DNA of 64,000 nt from Desulfosporosinus sp. (GTDB lineage: Bacteria > Bacillota > Desulfitobacteriia > Desulfitobacteriales > Desulfitobacteriaceae). Below the pieces are notes generated by a model. It did not search any database. It was not told the origin of the DNA and saw only the letters and a program-made list of their open reading frames with translations. A program made the position numbers and the translations under genes. The stretch is taken from the NCBI GenBank assembly GCA_003513495.1, contig DOPM01000038.1, positions 28,164 through 92,163 on the forward strand. Direction: 5' to 3'. Shown piece after piece: positions 1 to 9,045 of this stretch. Within the stretch, counting starts at the first letter, position 1, and every line of letters starts with the position of its first letter.

Positions 1-6
1 TTCACC

Positions 7-486
7 TCAAACCGTTAAATCATTTTCGGATTTTATCTCTATGGCATTTTTTAATAGCTTTTGAAGAACAGCAGCAAAGACTGCAACCACAATGCAACCA
101 AAAATAATGACCATTCCAATTAAAATAATCCCTGGGGCATCGTCTACCTCTGCCATGAGATATATAAGCGGCATGAATACCACATACAGGGCACTGATGG
201 TGATGGCACAGTTTTTGATATTCTTTAAAGCGGTTACAGATAATTCCGAAAACGCCTGGTTCTTGTCAATATAGCTTAAAAGTTTTAGAGTCTGGTATAA
301 TGCAACGAAGAATACTAACGCTGTTACATACAACCCAATTAAAAAGGGGTATTGCAAATAAGCTAACTGTGGATTCAATTCTGCAAAAAACTCAGCTATC
401 TCAGGTAACAAAAAGATACACAAAGCAAGGACAGGAAGCCCCATAAGAACTACAACGACCTTTAGAAAGAGTGTTTCTGGTTTCAT
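7..486 (-). CDS. DUF2975 family four-helix membrane protein
   Basis: A protein of about 159 residues with four predicted membrane helices, starting near residues 10-30, 45-65, 92-112 and 122-142. Spacing and composition fit the DUF2975 family, whose function is unknown. I chose the ATG at 486 because a GAGGTG ribosome binding site lies 6 bases upstream; the longer GTG start at 495 would overlap that site. DUF2975 genes are usually followed by a small XRE-type regulator. Consistent with this, the stop codon is overlapped by a second ribosome binding site (bases 1-8 read GAGGTGA on the minus strand), so another gene probably begins just outside the window. The family call is from memory of its sequence pattern; the partner is inferred. 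Confidence 0.7.
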   Translation of the reverse strand: MKPETLFLKVVVVLMGLPVLALCIFLLPEIAEFFAELNPQLAYLQYPFLIGLYVTALVFFVALYQTLKLLSYIDKNQAFSELSVTALKNIKNCAITISALYVVFMPLIYLMAEVDDAPGIILIGMVIIFGCIVVAVFAAVLQKLLKNAIEIKSENDLTV

Positions 487-588
487 AAAAAGCACCTCAC
501 TTGTTTTATTGATTTGATTTTAACAGATGCTTTATCGTTTTGCAATAAACTATTATTGGTAATCGCTATATTATTGTTGAAATGTTGT

Positions 589-634
589 AAAATATCCACC
601 CTTTGAAATAATGATTTCAAAGGGTGGATATTTT
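589..634. terminator. Perfect 21-bp hairpin, bidirectional terminator
   Basis: Arms 589-609 and 614-634 are perfectly complementary with a 4-base loop, starting in AAAA and ending in TTTT, so it can terminate in both directions. It lies 3' of the P-type ATPase gene and upstream of the DUF2975 gene. No ORF in the 487-732 gap is convincing. Confidence 0.75.
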
Positions 635-732
635 CATGGATGCCTTGCCTGTTTTCATAGAAAACTATAGCTCTCAATTCTTAATCAATAACCTGTCGAC
701 ATTCAGATAACCTGTTTATCCCTCCCTCAAAG

Positions 733-3363
733 CTATTTGACGGCCAACAGTTTATAAATTTGAACGACTACCAAAGGAATTAGTGACAGGCCAAAGACCG
801 TTATAATCTGTCCGAAGTTTAGTGATACTACTTCGAAAACTCCTTCGAGTGGTCTTAAGGTTACCACCAGTGTCATTAATGAAAATCCGATAATAACTGA
901 CAGCCAAAGTGTCTTGTTAGTGAATACCCCTACGCGGAAAATTGATTCTTTGGATCTTGAGTTAAACCCATGTAATAGTCTGGAAAAACCCAGGGTTGCA
1001 AAGGCCATCGTAGTAGCCACCATAGTATCTCCTGTAGCCAGCCCAATATGAAAGGCAATTACTGTACTTAATGCAATTATAAAGCCTTCTGCTAACACCT
1101 CTAATCCAAACGATTTGTCTAGAATGTGAGCCTCTTTTCGTCTTGGCTTTTCCTTCATAACATTTTCATTGTGGGGTTCTAACCCTATGGCAATGGCCGG
1201 AAGGCTATCCGTTACAAGGTTGATAAAGAGTAAATGCACTGGCGCAAAAGGCACTGGCAGAGCAAGAATTGAGGCATATATTACCGTCAAAATTCCAGCA
1301 GTATTTCCCGATAACAGGAACTTTATTGAGTTTTTAATATTAGCGAATATACTTCGTCCATTAGAAACCGCCTTGATAATCGTGGAAAAGTTATCATCGG
1401 TCAAAACCATAGATGCAGCATCCTTAGCAACTTCTGTTCCCGTAATCCCCATTGCAATCCCTATATCCGCCTGCTTAAGAGCGGGAGCATCATTAACCCC
1501 ATCACCAGTCATGGCAACTACATTACCCTTATCCTGCCATGCTTTTACGATTCTTATCTTATGCTCCGGGGATACCCTAGCATATACTGAAATAGTTTCC
1601 ACTCTTTCTCTAAGGGCATCATCACTTAGTTCATCGAGCTCATAACCTTCCACAGCCTCCCTTTCATCCTTTAAAATCCCTATTTGTTTTGCTATAGCTG
1701 ATGCAGTAATCTTATGATCACCTGTAATCATGACAGGCTTAATACCGGCATTTTGAGCACTGGCAATCGCCGGTGCTGATTCCTCTCTTGGAGGATCCAT
1801 CATTGAAATAAGCCCTATAAATATAAGGTCCCTCTCATCCTCTAACTCGATTGTTTTTTCATCGTCAATTTCTTTATAGGCCAAAGCCAATACTCTTAAG
1901 CCACTTTCCGAGAAATTCCTGTTCACCTGCTCTATCTGGGTTCTTTCTTCCTGGGTTAAGGGCTCTAGTCCTTCAGCCTTTTGTATGCTTACCACTCTGG
2001 AAAGCATAACATCTAATGCTCCTTTAGTGAGCATCATAGTTTTACCGTCAAACTTATGTACAGTACTCATCAGTTTTCTATCTGAATCAAACGGAATTTC
2101 ACCTAATCTTGGATAATCTTCCCTCATCCTTTCTTCATCTAAACCATAAATCTCTCCCAAATTCACAAGGGCTATTTCCGTTGGATCGCCTATTTCTTTA
2201 TCCTTAACGGTTATTGCATCATTACATAACAGTGCAACCTGTACAAGTTTCTTTTCAAGCCATTTATCATGATCTAACTCATCGTGGTCTAAAACCTTCC
2301 CATCCACAAAAATCGTTTGTACTTTCATTTTGTTCTGAGTCAAAGTCCCGGTTTTATCTGAGCAAATTACGGAGACACTTCCCAGTCCCTCTACTGCCGG
2401 GAGCTTTCTAACAATGGCATTTTGTTTAGCTAGTTTCTGAGTCCCCATGGCCAGAACAATAGTTACGATAGAACTTAGAGCCTCCGGTATCGCTGCTACG
2501 GCTAAAGAGACAGCGAATAATAGTGATTCAATCAGAGCATGGCCTCTGGAGAGATTTAATGCAAAAATTAAGGCTGATAAGGCAAGAATTAGAACAGCAA
2601 GTTTCTTCCCAAAGTCATCCAGGTTGACCTGCAAGGGAGTTTTCTTTTCTTGGGCATTTTTGAGCAGACTGGCGATCTTTCCGATCTCAGTATTCATCCC
2701 AATGGCGGTTGCAATCACTACAGCCCTGCCATAGGTTACAAAACTTCCGGAGAAAACCATATTCTTCCTATCCCCTATGGCAATATGTTCTCCCTCAATG
2801 ATCTCGGAATTCTTAAGGATACTCACAGACTCACCTGTTAAGGAACTCTCATCTGTCTGAAGACTATAAATTTCTAGAATTCTTCCATCTGCACTTACAA
2901 AATCCCCTGCGTCTAAGTATAGAATATCTCCCACGAGGATTTCCCTTGATGGAATTTCTACCTTTTGACCATTTCTTAACACTTTAGCATTCGGGGAAGA
3001 TAAGGACTTTAAGCTCTTAAGTGACTGTTCTGCTTTCAGATGTTGTACAGTTCCCAAAATCCCATTAACAATAACTACAACGATAATTACTAATGTACTC
3101 TCAAATTTACCTAGAAAAGCGGAAATCGCTGCAGCGGCTAATAAAATCAGCACTAAGAAGTCTTTAAACTGTTCTAAGAATACCCGAATAGGACCTTTCC
3201 TGCCCTTGTCTTCCAATTCATTAAAGCCCTGTTCTTTTCTCCTGGTTACTACCGCTTCGTCACTTAGCCCTTTTTCCGTAACTCCTAATGTTTCCATCAC
3301 TTTTGCAGCTGATAATCTATAAAACTCTTGCATCTGACTACTCCTCTCAATTGCATAACTCAT
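733..3363 (-). CDS. Calcium-transporting P-type ATPase (P2 type)
   Basis: An 876-residue cation pump. Visible in order are the N-terminal cation-ATPase domain, the TGES actuator motif, the phosphorylation motif DKTGTLT, the nucleotide-binding domain, the MTGDGVNDAPALK hinge and four C-terminal helices with a NLVTDSLPAIA segment typical of SERCA/PMCA-like pumps. The protein should export Ca2+, or possibly Mn2+, from the cytoplasm using ATP. A longer frame reaches 3459, but its extra 32 residues are hydrophobic and non-homologous and run into the 3457-3495 hairpin. The ATG at 3363 has AAGGA at proper spacing and begins the usual N-terminus with MQEFY. The gene is monocistronic between two hairpins. 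Ion specificity cannot be settled from sequence alone. Confidence 0.9.
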   Translation of the reverse strand: MSYAIERSSQMQEFYRLSAAKVMETLGVTEKGLSDEAVVTRRKEQGFNELEDKGRKGPIRVFLEQFKDFLVLILLAAAAISAFLGKFESTLVIIVVVIVNGILGTVQHLKAEQSLKSLKSLSSPNAKVLRNGQKVEIPSREILVGDILYLDAGDFVSADGRILEIYSLQTDESSLTGESVSILKNSEIIEGEHIAIGDRKNMVFSGSFVTYGRAVVIATAIGMNTEIGKIASLLKNAQEKKTPLQVNLDDFGKKLAVLILALSALIFALNLSRGHALIESLLFAVSLAVAAIPEALSSIVTIVLAMGTQKLAKQNAIVRKLPAVEGLGSVSVICSDKTGTLTQNKMKVQTIFVDGKVLDHDELDHDKWLEKKLVQVALLCNDAITVKDKEIGDPTEIALVNLGEIYGLDEERMREDYPRLGEIPFDSDRKLMSTVHKFDGKTMMLTKGALDVMLSRVVSIQKAEGLEPLTQEERTQIEQVNRNFSESGLRVLALAYKEIDDEKTIELEDERDLIFIGLISMMDPPREESAPAIASAQNAGIKPVMITGDHKITASAIAKQIGILKDEREAVEGYELDELSDDALRERVETISVYARVSPEHKIRIVKAWQDKGNVVAMTGDGVNDAPALKQADIGIAMGITGTEVAKDAASMVLTDDNFSTIIKAVSNGRSIFANIKNSIKFLLSGNTAGILTVIYASILALPVPFAPVHLLFINLVTDSLPAIAIGLEPHNENVMKEKPRRKEAHILDKSFGLEVLAEGFIIALSTVIAFHIGLATGDTMVATTMAFATLGFSRLLHGFNSRSKESIFRVGVFTNKTLWLSVIIGFSLMTLVVTLRPLEGVFEVVSLNFGQIITVFGLSLIPLVVVQIYKLLAVK

Positions 3364-3456
3364 GGCTATTATTCCTTGAAGAAAATAATAATATAACTGC
3401 TTTTGGCATAGGTTTAGTATATGTTTACTAAGGATTAATAATGATACCAAACTAAA

Positions 3457-3495
3457 CAAAAAGTTTCTCAGTCGTAAGACCTGAGAAACTTTTTG
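3457..3495. terminator. Terminator hairpin between popT and the ATPase gene
   Basis: Arms 3457-3471 and 3481-3495 (CAAAAAGTTTCTCAG and its complement) form a 15-bp stem with flanking A and T runs. It lies 3 bases past the end of the DUF368 gene and ends that transcript. It is also symmetrical enough to act in the other direction. Confidence 0.8.
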
Positions 3496-3497
3496 TT

Positions 3498-4301
3498 TTA
3501 GTTTTTGCTACCAAGCAGAGCAGCTACAATGGACCCGACAAGAAACATAACAGTACACAAGATCGCGTAGGGAATAGAACTTGGCAATCCCGGAAAAATG
3601 ACAATAACTGATCCTAAGACTAGTCCAATCATAACAGCGTATGTTAAGGTACTAAATTTACTAAATAAGAATTGGATAAGATTACTTGTAATAATTATAC
3701 CAATCACAACTCCTAAACCCAAAGTGATAATAACAGAAATATTAAAGCTAGAGATAGCATTTATTACTGTTGGATAGACGCCCAGTAATAACAAAACTAA
3801 AGAACCACTTATTCCGGGTAAAATCATTGCAGAACTTGCAATCCAACCAGAGAAAAAAAGAAATAGGTAATTACCCAAGGTTAAGTTAGTCCAGATTGAC
3901 TCTAAGTTACCTTCACGAATAAAGCTGGTAGATGCCACTAATAAAGCGGCAAGTACAAGAGAAAGGTAATGAGAAGATTTAAAGGTTTTTCGGAAATTTG
4001 CTGTCCGAAGTAAAAACGGGATAATTCCTAAGATTAACCCAGTAAAAAAGAAGAACAATGGCATAGAGTGAGTGACTATAAGCCATTCGATTACATGGCT
4101 AAATGTTGCTAAAGAAATACCAATACCAAGCATTATTGGTGCTAAAAAAACTAAATGTTTCCGCCAATCCTTGCTAAATATCCCATTAATCGAAGCAATT
4201 AACTCATGATAAATACCTAAAACCATAGCAATTGTACCACCACTAATACCGGGGATCAGATCAGTGATCCCCATTACAATACCACGAAGAACATTACTCA
4301 T
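3498..4301 (-). CDS. popT: DUF368 polyprenyl-phosphate transporter (PopT family)
   Basis: A 267-residue polytopic membrane protein. The N-terminal GxTDLIPGISGGT signature recurs in altered form near residue 155 as SAMILPGISGSLVL, the internal inverted-repeat hallmark of DUF368. This family was reported as PopT, which recycles the carrier lipid undecaprenyl phosphate across the membrane for wall synthesis. Eight or more hydrophobic segments are visible. The ATG at 4301 is preceded by AAAGGTG. The gene stands alone between hairpins. Family membership is strong; the transport role rests on published work on the family and not on anything specific here. Confidence 0.85.
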   Translation of the reverse strand: MSNVLRGIVMGITDLIPGISGGTIAMVLGIYHELIASINGIFSKDWRKHLVFLAPIMLGIGISLATFSHVIEWLIVTHSMPLFFFFTGLILGIIPFLLRTANFRKTFKSSHYLSLVLAALLVASTSFIREGNLESIWTNLTLGNYLFLFFSGWIASSAMILPGISGSLVLLLLGVYPTVINAISSFNISVIITLGLGVVIGIIITSNLIQFLFSKFSTLTYAVMIGLVLGSVIVIFPGLPSSIPYAILCTVMFLVGSIVAALLGSKN

Positions 4302-4490
4302 AGTTCACCTTTATCTCCTCTTTATCTTTTTTTGCAGCATATCTACGCGCACTTGGATAGCTTAAGGTTAGTATTTCTTGTAAAAATATACTAAACTTGT
4401 TTTAGTATGTTCATTAGAATGTTTGTTTGGAACAATTGGAACGACGGCGGCCCAACCCTAAAAGATCACCTAGTAAGTATGTACATTAAA
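4302..4490. other. Intergenic region upstream of popT
   Basis: An AT-rich gap of about 190 bases before the MFS terminator. It contains a small inverted repeat (ATACTAAA ... TTTAGTAT, 4388-4408) that could be an operator or promoter element for popT. A minus-strand reading frame stays open for about 33 codons up to the popT start but has no start codon, so I do not call it a gene. Confidence 0.4.
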
Positions 4491-4530
4491 ACAAGCTATG
4501 CTTAGCAGAATACTGCCAAGCATAGCTTGT
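4491..4530 (-). terminator. Terminator of the MFS gene
   Basis: A 13-bp stem (ACAAGCTATGCTT at 4492-4504 with its complement at 4518-4530) followed on the minus strand by TTTTAA. It lies about 70 bases beyond the stop codon of the Bcr/CflA gene. Confidence 0.65.
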
Positions 4531-4600
4531 CTAAGTAATCTCTTGCCTTCACTCCTTGTAATAGAAGAAACCTCGAGTTCCAAAATCATGAAGTATAATA

Positions 4601-5839
4601 CTACCCTTTGATTTTTGGTCTTCTCAATAATCCATAAATAAGCAATGCCCCTACATCACATATTACAATAATAATACCCATAGGTACTGCATTATTACTC
4701 CCGCCTATACCTACTAAAGGCGCTACGAAGGCACCAAAAATAAAGGAAAGCAGGCCAAGCAATGCAGAAGCGCTGCCTGCAGCATGCCCATAATTCTCCA
4801 TGGCCAGTGCCGCGCCGGCTGTGCCTACTACACCAACACAAGAGACCACAAAAAACAAGGGTATTAAGACGACTGGAAGACTCGCCTTAAATAGTATGGC
4901 AAGCAGTAAAACAATACTGCTCACGGCAGCAAGAGTAAGTCCCCCTGCATATAACCTAACCCCCTCTACTCTAGGGGCTAGTCTACCCGTGATTTGCCCG
5001 GCGAGGATAATACCTAGACCATTCAGGGCAAAAATCAAACTAAAAACTTGCGGAGAAGCACCATATATAGTTTGGATGACAAAAGGCGAACCGGAAATAT
5101 AAGCAAACATGGCTGCAGTCACAAATCCTTGGGGCAATGCATATCTAATAAAATTACGATCGGAGATAAGTTCCCTGTAGGTATTTAGAGTCTTCGAGAA
5201 ACCACCTGTAGAACGACTTTTAACCGGCAGTGTCTCCTTTAATCCAAAAAATACGGCTAAAAACATTGCGAGGCCAGTTATAGCCAGGGTAACAAAAATC
5301 CCTCTCCATGAGGTGAACTGCATGAGCTGTCCACCTGCTATGGGAGCCATAATAGGGCCCAATCCATTGACCAACATCAATAAGGATATAAACTTCATCA
5401 TTTCGGCGCCTGAGTAAAGGTCTCTGACCATAGCTCTTGAAATCACCATTCCTGCCGAACCCATTACGCCTTGAATAAACCTCAATGCAATTAGACCACC
5501 AATTGATGTACTTATTGCGCATAAAAGAGAGGCGGCGGTAAAGGCGATCAGGCCTATCAACAAGGGGATGCGGCGCCCTCGGATATCACTTATAGATCCC
5601 ATCAATAATTGTCCCAAGGATATTCCAAGTAAGCAAGCAGTTATGCTTAGTTGAGCCAAGGATGCGCTCGTATTGAGGTCTGTTGTTAATGAAGGAAGTG
5701 ATGGTAAATACATATCAATTGATAGGGGCCCAATAGCTGCCAGGGAACCTAGTACAAAGGCTATCCAATAGCGTAGTTTTTTTGAACCTGACAATTCTTT
5801 TCCTGTTAAAATTCCATGCTTACTGCTGCTTAAAGACAT
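4601..5839 (-). CDS. Bcr/CflA family MFS drug exporter
   Basis: A 412-residue major-facilitator protein with 12 predicted helices. The motifs GPLSIDMYLPSLP (end of helix 1) and GSISDIRGRRIPLL (loop 2-3 motif A) are characteristic of the Bcr/CflA subfamily of proton-driven drug and metabolite exporters. The ATG is preceded by AAAGGAAAGGA. A 30-residue hydrophilic N-terminus is normal for the family. A near-palindrome, TGTTTCCCTAGGGAACA (about 5857-5873), lies just upstream in the untranslated leader and could be a regulator site. The substrate is unknown, and no regulator gene is adjacent. Confidence 0.88.
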   Translation of the reverse strand: MSLSSSKHGILTGKELSGSKKLRYWIAFVLGSLAAIGPLSIDMYLPSLPSLTTDLNTSASLAQLSITACLLGISLGQLLMGSISDIRGRRIPLLIGLIAFTAASLLCAISTSIGGLIALRFIQGVMGSAGMVISRAMVRDLYSGAEMMKFISLLMLVNGLGPIMAPIAGGQLMQFTSWRGIFVTLAITGLAMFLAVFFGLKETLPVKSRSTGGFSKTLNTYRELISDRNFIRYALPQGFVTAAMFAYISGSPFVIQTIYGASPQVFSLIFALNGLGIILAGQITGRLAPRVEGVRLYAGGLTLAAVSSIVLLLAILFKASLPVVLIPLFFVVSCVGVVGTAGAALAMENYGHAAGSASALLGLLSFIFGAFVAPLVGIGGSNNAVPMGIIIVICDVGALLIYGLLRRPKIKG

Positions 5840-6075
5840 ATTATGTTCCTTTCCTTTGTTCCCTAGGGAAACATTTCATTACACCCTCCATTAACAGATT
5901 TACAAAAGGGTATTGATATTTACTAAAATAGTTTATTGTCCTCAAAAATGTTTGTCAACCTGCAAGCCGACATACTAATTAAATTCATAAGTTTTTCACA
6001 ACTTATTCATTAGTTCTTCATTTTAATCCGGTATAGTACAACTATAACTTGTCCCAAGAAAATGGAGGGTAATTA

Positions 6076-6261
6076 ATGAAAAAGATCGCAACAGTAATTA
6101 CGACAGGACTCATGGTATTAGCTTTCTCTAGCAATGCTTTTGCTTCTACAGCCGTATCTGAAATGGCTAGAAGCAAAGGAGGTCAAGCTGTAGCCCAATG
6201 TGCTCAGGCAATGGATAAAGGCGTATCTGAGTGTGCTCAAAAGCCAATTTGCAACGAATAG
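6076..6261 (+). CDS. Small secreted peptide, unknown function
   Basis: A 61-residue protein. It has a typical signal peptide: a KK pair, a hydrophobic core at residues 7-20 and an AFA cleavage motif near residue 24. The predicted mature peptide is about 37 residues and carries three Cys and two similar CAQ-containing turns (QCAQAMDK and ECAQKP). A good ribosome binding site (GGAGGGT) sits 7 bases before the ATG and a strong terminator follows immediately, so this is a free-standing transcript and not a chance ORF. I recognise no family. A heme- or metal-binding, structural or signalling role would be speculation. Confidence 0.7.
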   Translation: MKKIATVITTGLMVLAFSSNAFASTAVSEMARSKGGQAVAQCAQAMDKGVSECAQKPICNE

Positions 6262-6271
6262 AACCAATATG

Positions 6272-6305
6272 GGGTCCATTGGCTGATTAGTCAATGGACC
6301 CTTTC
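6272..6305 (+). terminator. Terminator of the small secreted peptide gene
   Basis: A 10-bp stem GGGTCCATTG ... CAATGGACCC followed by TTTCTTC, starting 11 bases after the stop codon. Confidence 0.8.
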
Positions 6306-6335
6306 TTCATCTTCTATTCTTTCAAAGCGTAGAAA

Positions 6336-7403
6336 CTATTCGACTTTGATTTTAATAGTATATACGGCATTATATCCATAACCTTTTCTATTCCACTTTG
6401 CTTTAAAGGGTTGGATATGTCCATATGAATCCTTGGCTCTCGCCATGAGCGTATACTCGCCTTTATTAGAGACTTTCCAGACATAGTTCCAGAATGTCCA
6501 TGAATATAGCTGGGATTGATCTTGAACAAGATTAGCCTTATGCCAGCTTTTACCTCCATCTGTGCTTACTTCAACTTCTGTGATTACACCCGTCCCTGTC
6601 CAGGCGATACCTTCAATGAGATGTTTTCCTTTATCCAGAATTGAATAGTTTAGTGGCTGCCGAATAATTGAATTAACATTAATCTGAGCTACTGGTATTT
6701 TACCTATATCACTATCTTTATATGGATAATAGTTATAATCAATCTCCTGAAATGGCCCTTTAAAGTGATGATCAATAACAATAATTCGTTTCACCCATTT
6801 TATTGATGCCATTGCGTACCATTGGGGTACAATCAGCCTTAAAGGGTAGCCATGCTTAAATGGAAGAGGCTTACCATTTAGTTCATAGGCAATGAGTGTA
6901 TCGGGATGAAGTGCCTTTTGAATAGGCAAGCTTCTCGTAAAATGGAAGCTACCTTCCAAATCCTTTCGTTTGCCGTAGTCATATGCCTCAAAAACGACCT
7001 CCATAGAAGTACTTTTCAATCCTGTTAATGCTAGGAGATCCTTAAGAGGTACCCCTTTCCATAATCCCTGACTAATAGCTCCATCTTCCCATTGCTCCCC
7101 ATAAACCTTCGGATCAAAAAACGCCCTGTTATTACCTGAGCATTCAAGAGGCAGAACCAGGTGTTTTGAGGGCATTCGTATTATATCTTCATATTTAAAA
7201 ATTGTAGGTCTCATTACTTCTCCTACTATCGGAAGGAAATAAGCCTCTTGTGTTTGGGTTGGGTACTCAAAGTGATTTCTTATAAAGAAATATTCGGTGG
7301 GTGTGATGTTTTGACGGATAAAATGAATAGGAGTTTCCTGGTTTTCAGGGTTCAATTCTCTGGTAGTTAAATTAGGGATTGTTCCAGGTTTGACAATATC
7401 CAA
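6336..7403 (-). CDS. Sulfite-oxidase-like molybdopterin enzyme, cytoplasmic
   Basis: A 355-residue protein with the oxidoreductase molybdopterin domain (about residues 40-220) and the Mo-co dimerisation domain (about 240-345). The molybdenum-ligating Cys is visible as C88 in LPLECSGNNR. The family oxidises sulfite or reduces related S/N compounds. Unlike exported SorA, YedY or MsrP it has no Tat signal or membrane helix, so it should be cytoplasmic. The start is TTG, supported by AGGGGTG 7-8 bases upstream. No cytochrome or heme partner is adjacent, so its electron partner is unknown. A nitrate reductase is excluded by the domain layout. The actual substrate is open. Confidence 0.82.
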   Translation of the reverse strand: MDIVKPGTIPNLTTRELNPENQETPIHFIRQNITPTEYFFIRNHFEYPTQTQEAYFLPIVGEVMRPTIFKYEDIIRMPSKHLVLPLECSGNNRAFFDPKVYGEQWEDGAISQGLWKGVPLKDLLALTGLKSTSMEVVFEAYDYGKRKDLEGSFHFTRSLPIQKALHPDTLIAYELNGKPLPFKHGYPLRLIVPQWYAMASIKWVKRIIVIDHHFKGPFQEIDYNYYPYKDSDIGKIPVAQINVNSIIRQPLNYSILDKGKHLIEGIAWTGTGVITEVEVSTDGGKSWHKANLVQDQSQLYSWTFWNYVWKVSNKGEYTLMARAKDSYGHIQPFKAKWNRKGYGYNAVYTIKIKVE

Positions 7404-7622
7404 AGTATCACCCCTATCAATTTAGCAATATCATAAAGCGAAGATTGATACCTTAAATTTATTAGTCAGTGCTGCAAAGTAATATCAAATAATAAATGTA
7501 ATATTTACCATATTTTCCCCAGCTCCCAACAACGATTAGGGATGTATTTTTTTACATATTTAGGCTGTTATTGGAGAAGTTAAGCATAGTTAAGGTCATA
7601 CTAAATTAATAGAGGTGGAACT

Positions 7623-8366
7623 ATGCAAACTGTCAACAATCAAGAGATTATGAACGAGGATTTTAAAATGGTTCAACAAAACGTAAGTCAGTTTCAAGAG
7701 GGATTTAAACTATCAAAATCCGGCTTCGACACTACTATGCCAGGACACACAACAAGCCATCCACAAAACATGGTTTTACGTCAGGAGCCTAGAACCGTAA
7801 GATCTGAGGGTTCTGGAATTAGTCTAAACGCTGATGTTCGCTTAGAAATGGGTCTAATGCTTGATGACCATTTATGCTCTTTTAATGTTGCCTTACACCA
7901 GTATACAAAGCATCATTGGTTAACAGAAGGAGCAGAATCTTTTCTCAGTTTGCACCATTTGTTAGACGAACATATTGATGTTACTCAAGACCATATCGAT
8001 AAAATCGGTGAGCGCGTAGCAAGATTAGGGGTAGTTCCTACGGCACATCCTGTGACACAGCATGAAATATCCTATATCAAACACGAAGTTGAAGGCCGAT
8101 ATACTATGCGTGACTTTTTACGCAACGACCTTGAGCATGAATTAAAAATCCAACTTATGCTGCGTAAAACCATTGAACGTGCTCATGAACTTAAGGATTT
8201 TGGCACAGTAGAGGTTTTAGAAGAGGTTTTACTTAAGCGTGAAGACTTAGGATATCACCTATGGAGTGTGTTGGAAGATGACTCTTTGGTAAGAGGAATG
8301 AATCATTTACTTGACAGGAATGACGATATCTCTCACACACGCCCCATTAATCCAAAGCTTCAGTGA
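7623..8366 (+). CDS. Dps-like ferritin-family protein with long N-terminal extension
   Basis: A 247-residue protein. Residues about 80-230 match the Dps/ferritin-like four-helix fold: a KHHWLTEGAESFLSLHHLLDEH helix (given here in outline: HHW, LH and DEH positions) followed by DHIDKIGERVARLG, which matches the Dps ferroxidase signature region with the usual AER turn. Dps proteins bind iron and protect DNA under oxidative stress or starvation. The N-terminal 75 residues are polar and low in structure, and longer than in standard Dps of about 150-190 residues. They might bind DNA or sort the protein. The ribosome binding site AGAGGTGG precedes the ATG. It is monocistronic with its own terminator. 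Confidence 0.75.
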   Translation: MQTVNNQEIMNEDFKMVQQNVSQFQEGFKLSKSGFDTTMPGHTTSHPQNMVLRQEPRTVRSEGSGISLNADVRLEMGLMLDDHLCSFNVALHQYTKHHWLTEGAESFLSLHHLLDEHIDVTQDHIDKIGERVARLGVVPTAHPVTQHEISYIKHEVEGRYTMRDFLRNDLEHELKIQLMLRKTIERAHELKDFGTVEVLEEVLLKREDLGYHLWSVLEDDSLVRGMNHLLDRNDDISHTRPINPKLQ

Positions 8367-8424
8367 ACAAATAAATTATTGCTGAGCTTCTGTGACTAAC
8401 AAAGATGGAACAGAGTTCATGATT

Positions 8425-8463
8425 GAAGCCGGAGGCGTCATTAAAATGAGACGCTCCGGCTTC
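8425..8463 (+). terminator. Terminator of the Dps gene
   Basis: A stem GAAGCCGGAGGCGTC ... GACGCTCCGGCTTC (one bulge) followed by AAATAGTTT. It lies 58 bases after the dps stop and before the convergent flgB 3' end. Confidence 0.7.
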
Positions 8464-8528
8464 AAATAGTTTCGGTGATTTATTTTAATGTTATATTATA
8501 GGGATCATTTAAAGAACTAATCATTTGC

Positions 8529-8930
8529 CTAGCCAGTAATAAGCTTTTTTCTCCCGGAATATTTATTGCCCAGAATTTGCGCAAAGACCTGGTAATCAAG
8601 GCCGTTTTTTGCCAATTCAGTCATTTCGTTATCAATATCTACGTTATTTCCGTCATTGCGAATCGTAGTAGAATTATCAACTATTACCCTTGCTTTGATT
8701 GCCTGAATGTTTATAAACGAGGTATCAAGGTGTCTAGTGTCTGTTCTATGTAAAGAGAGTCTATCCTTGTTCTGGGCTTGTCGTAGAACGTCTTCAAACT
8801 CCACATGTGATTTCTTAAATCCAGGAGTATCAACATTTGCCAAATTGTTAGCGATTACCTTTTGCCGTAGAGCAGAGGCCTCCAGTTTTTTTTCCAACAT
8901 AATCATAAGAGGAGTAACGAGAAGATCCAT
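8529..8930 (-). CDS. flgB: Flagellar basal-body rod protein FlgB, orphan copy
   Basis: A 133-residue protein with the flagellar rod signature ALRQKVIANNLANVDTPGFK at the N-terminus and a C-terminal helix with NDGNNVDIDNEMTELAKNGL, both diagnostic of FlgB, the proximal rod subunit. Length is normal. I start it at the ATG at 8930, which has GGAAGGATGAG upstream; the longer frame to 8975 adds 15 residues unlike any rod protein. Normally flgB is followed by flgC and fliE. Here it stands alone, 115 bases downstream of a chemosensory operon on the same strand. It may be a second or relocated copy, or the last gene of that operon. Confidence 0.85.
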   Translation of the reverse strand: MDLLVTPLMIMLEKKLEASALRQKVIANNLANVDTPGFKKSHVEFEDVLRQAQNKDRLSLHRTDTRHLDTSFINIQAIKARVIVDNSTTIRNDGNNVDIDNEMTELAKNGLDYQVFAQILGNKYSGRKKLITG

Positions 8931-9045
8931 AATCTCATCCTTCCAATAATAACTTGAATAGCAAGAGCATAACACATTCTATGTACCGTCGGCAATATCA
9001 TTGTGAAGACCCTACGTAAAAATGGTGAAGCGCAATCAGTTCTAT

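Noticed and set aside
483..677. Minus-strand 64-residue ORF upstream of the DUF2975 gene
   Set aside because: It spans the perfect 21-bp hairpin at 589-634 and overlaps the DUF2975 start; no domain.
1169..1645. Plus-strand 158-residue ORF across the P-type ATPase gene
   Set aside because: Antisense shadow of a conserved gene, with no signal of its own; the same applies to the other long shadow frames in the kinase, hydrogenase-kinase and tubulin genes.
4301..4400. Minus-strand open stretch of about 33 codons just before popT
   Set aside because: No ATG, GTG or TTG start codon; coincidence or leader sequence.
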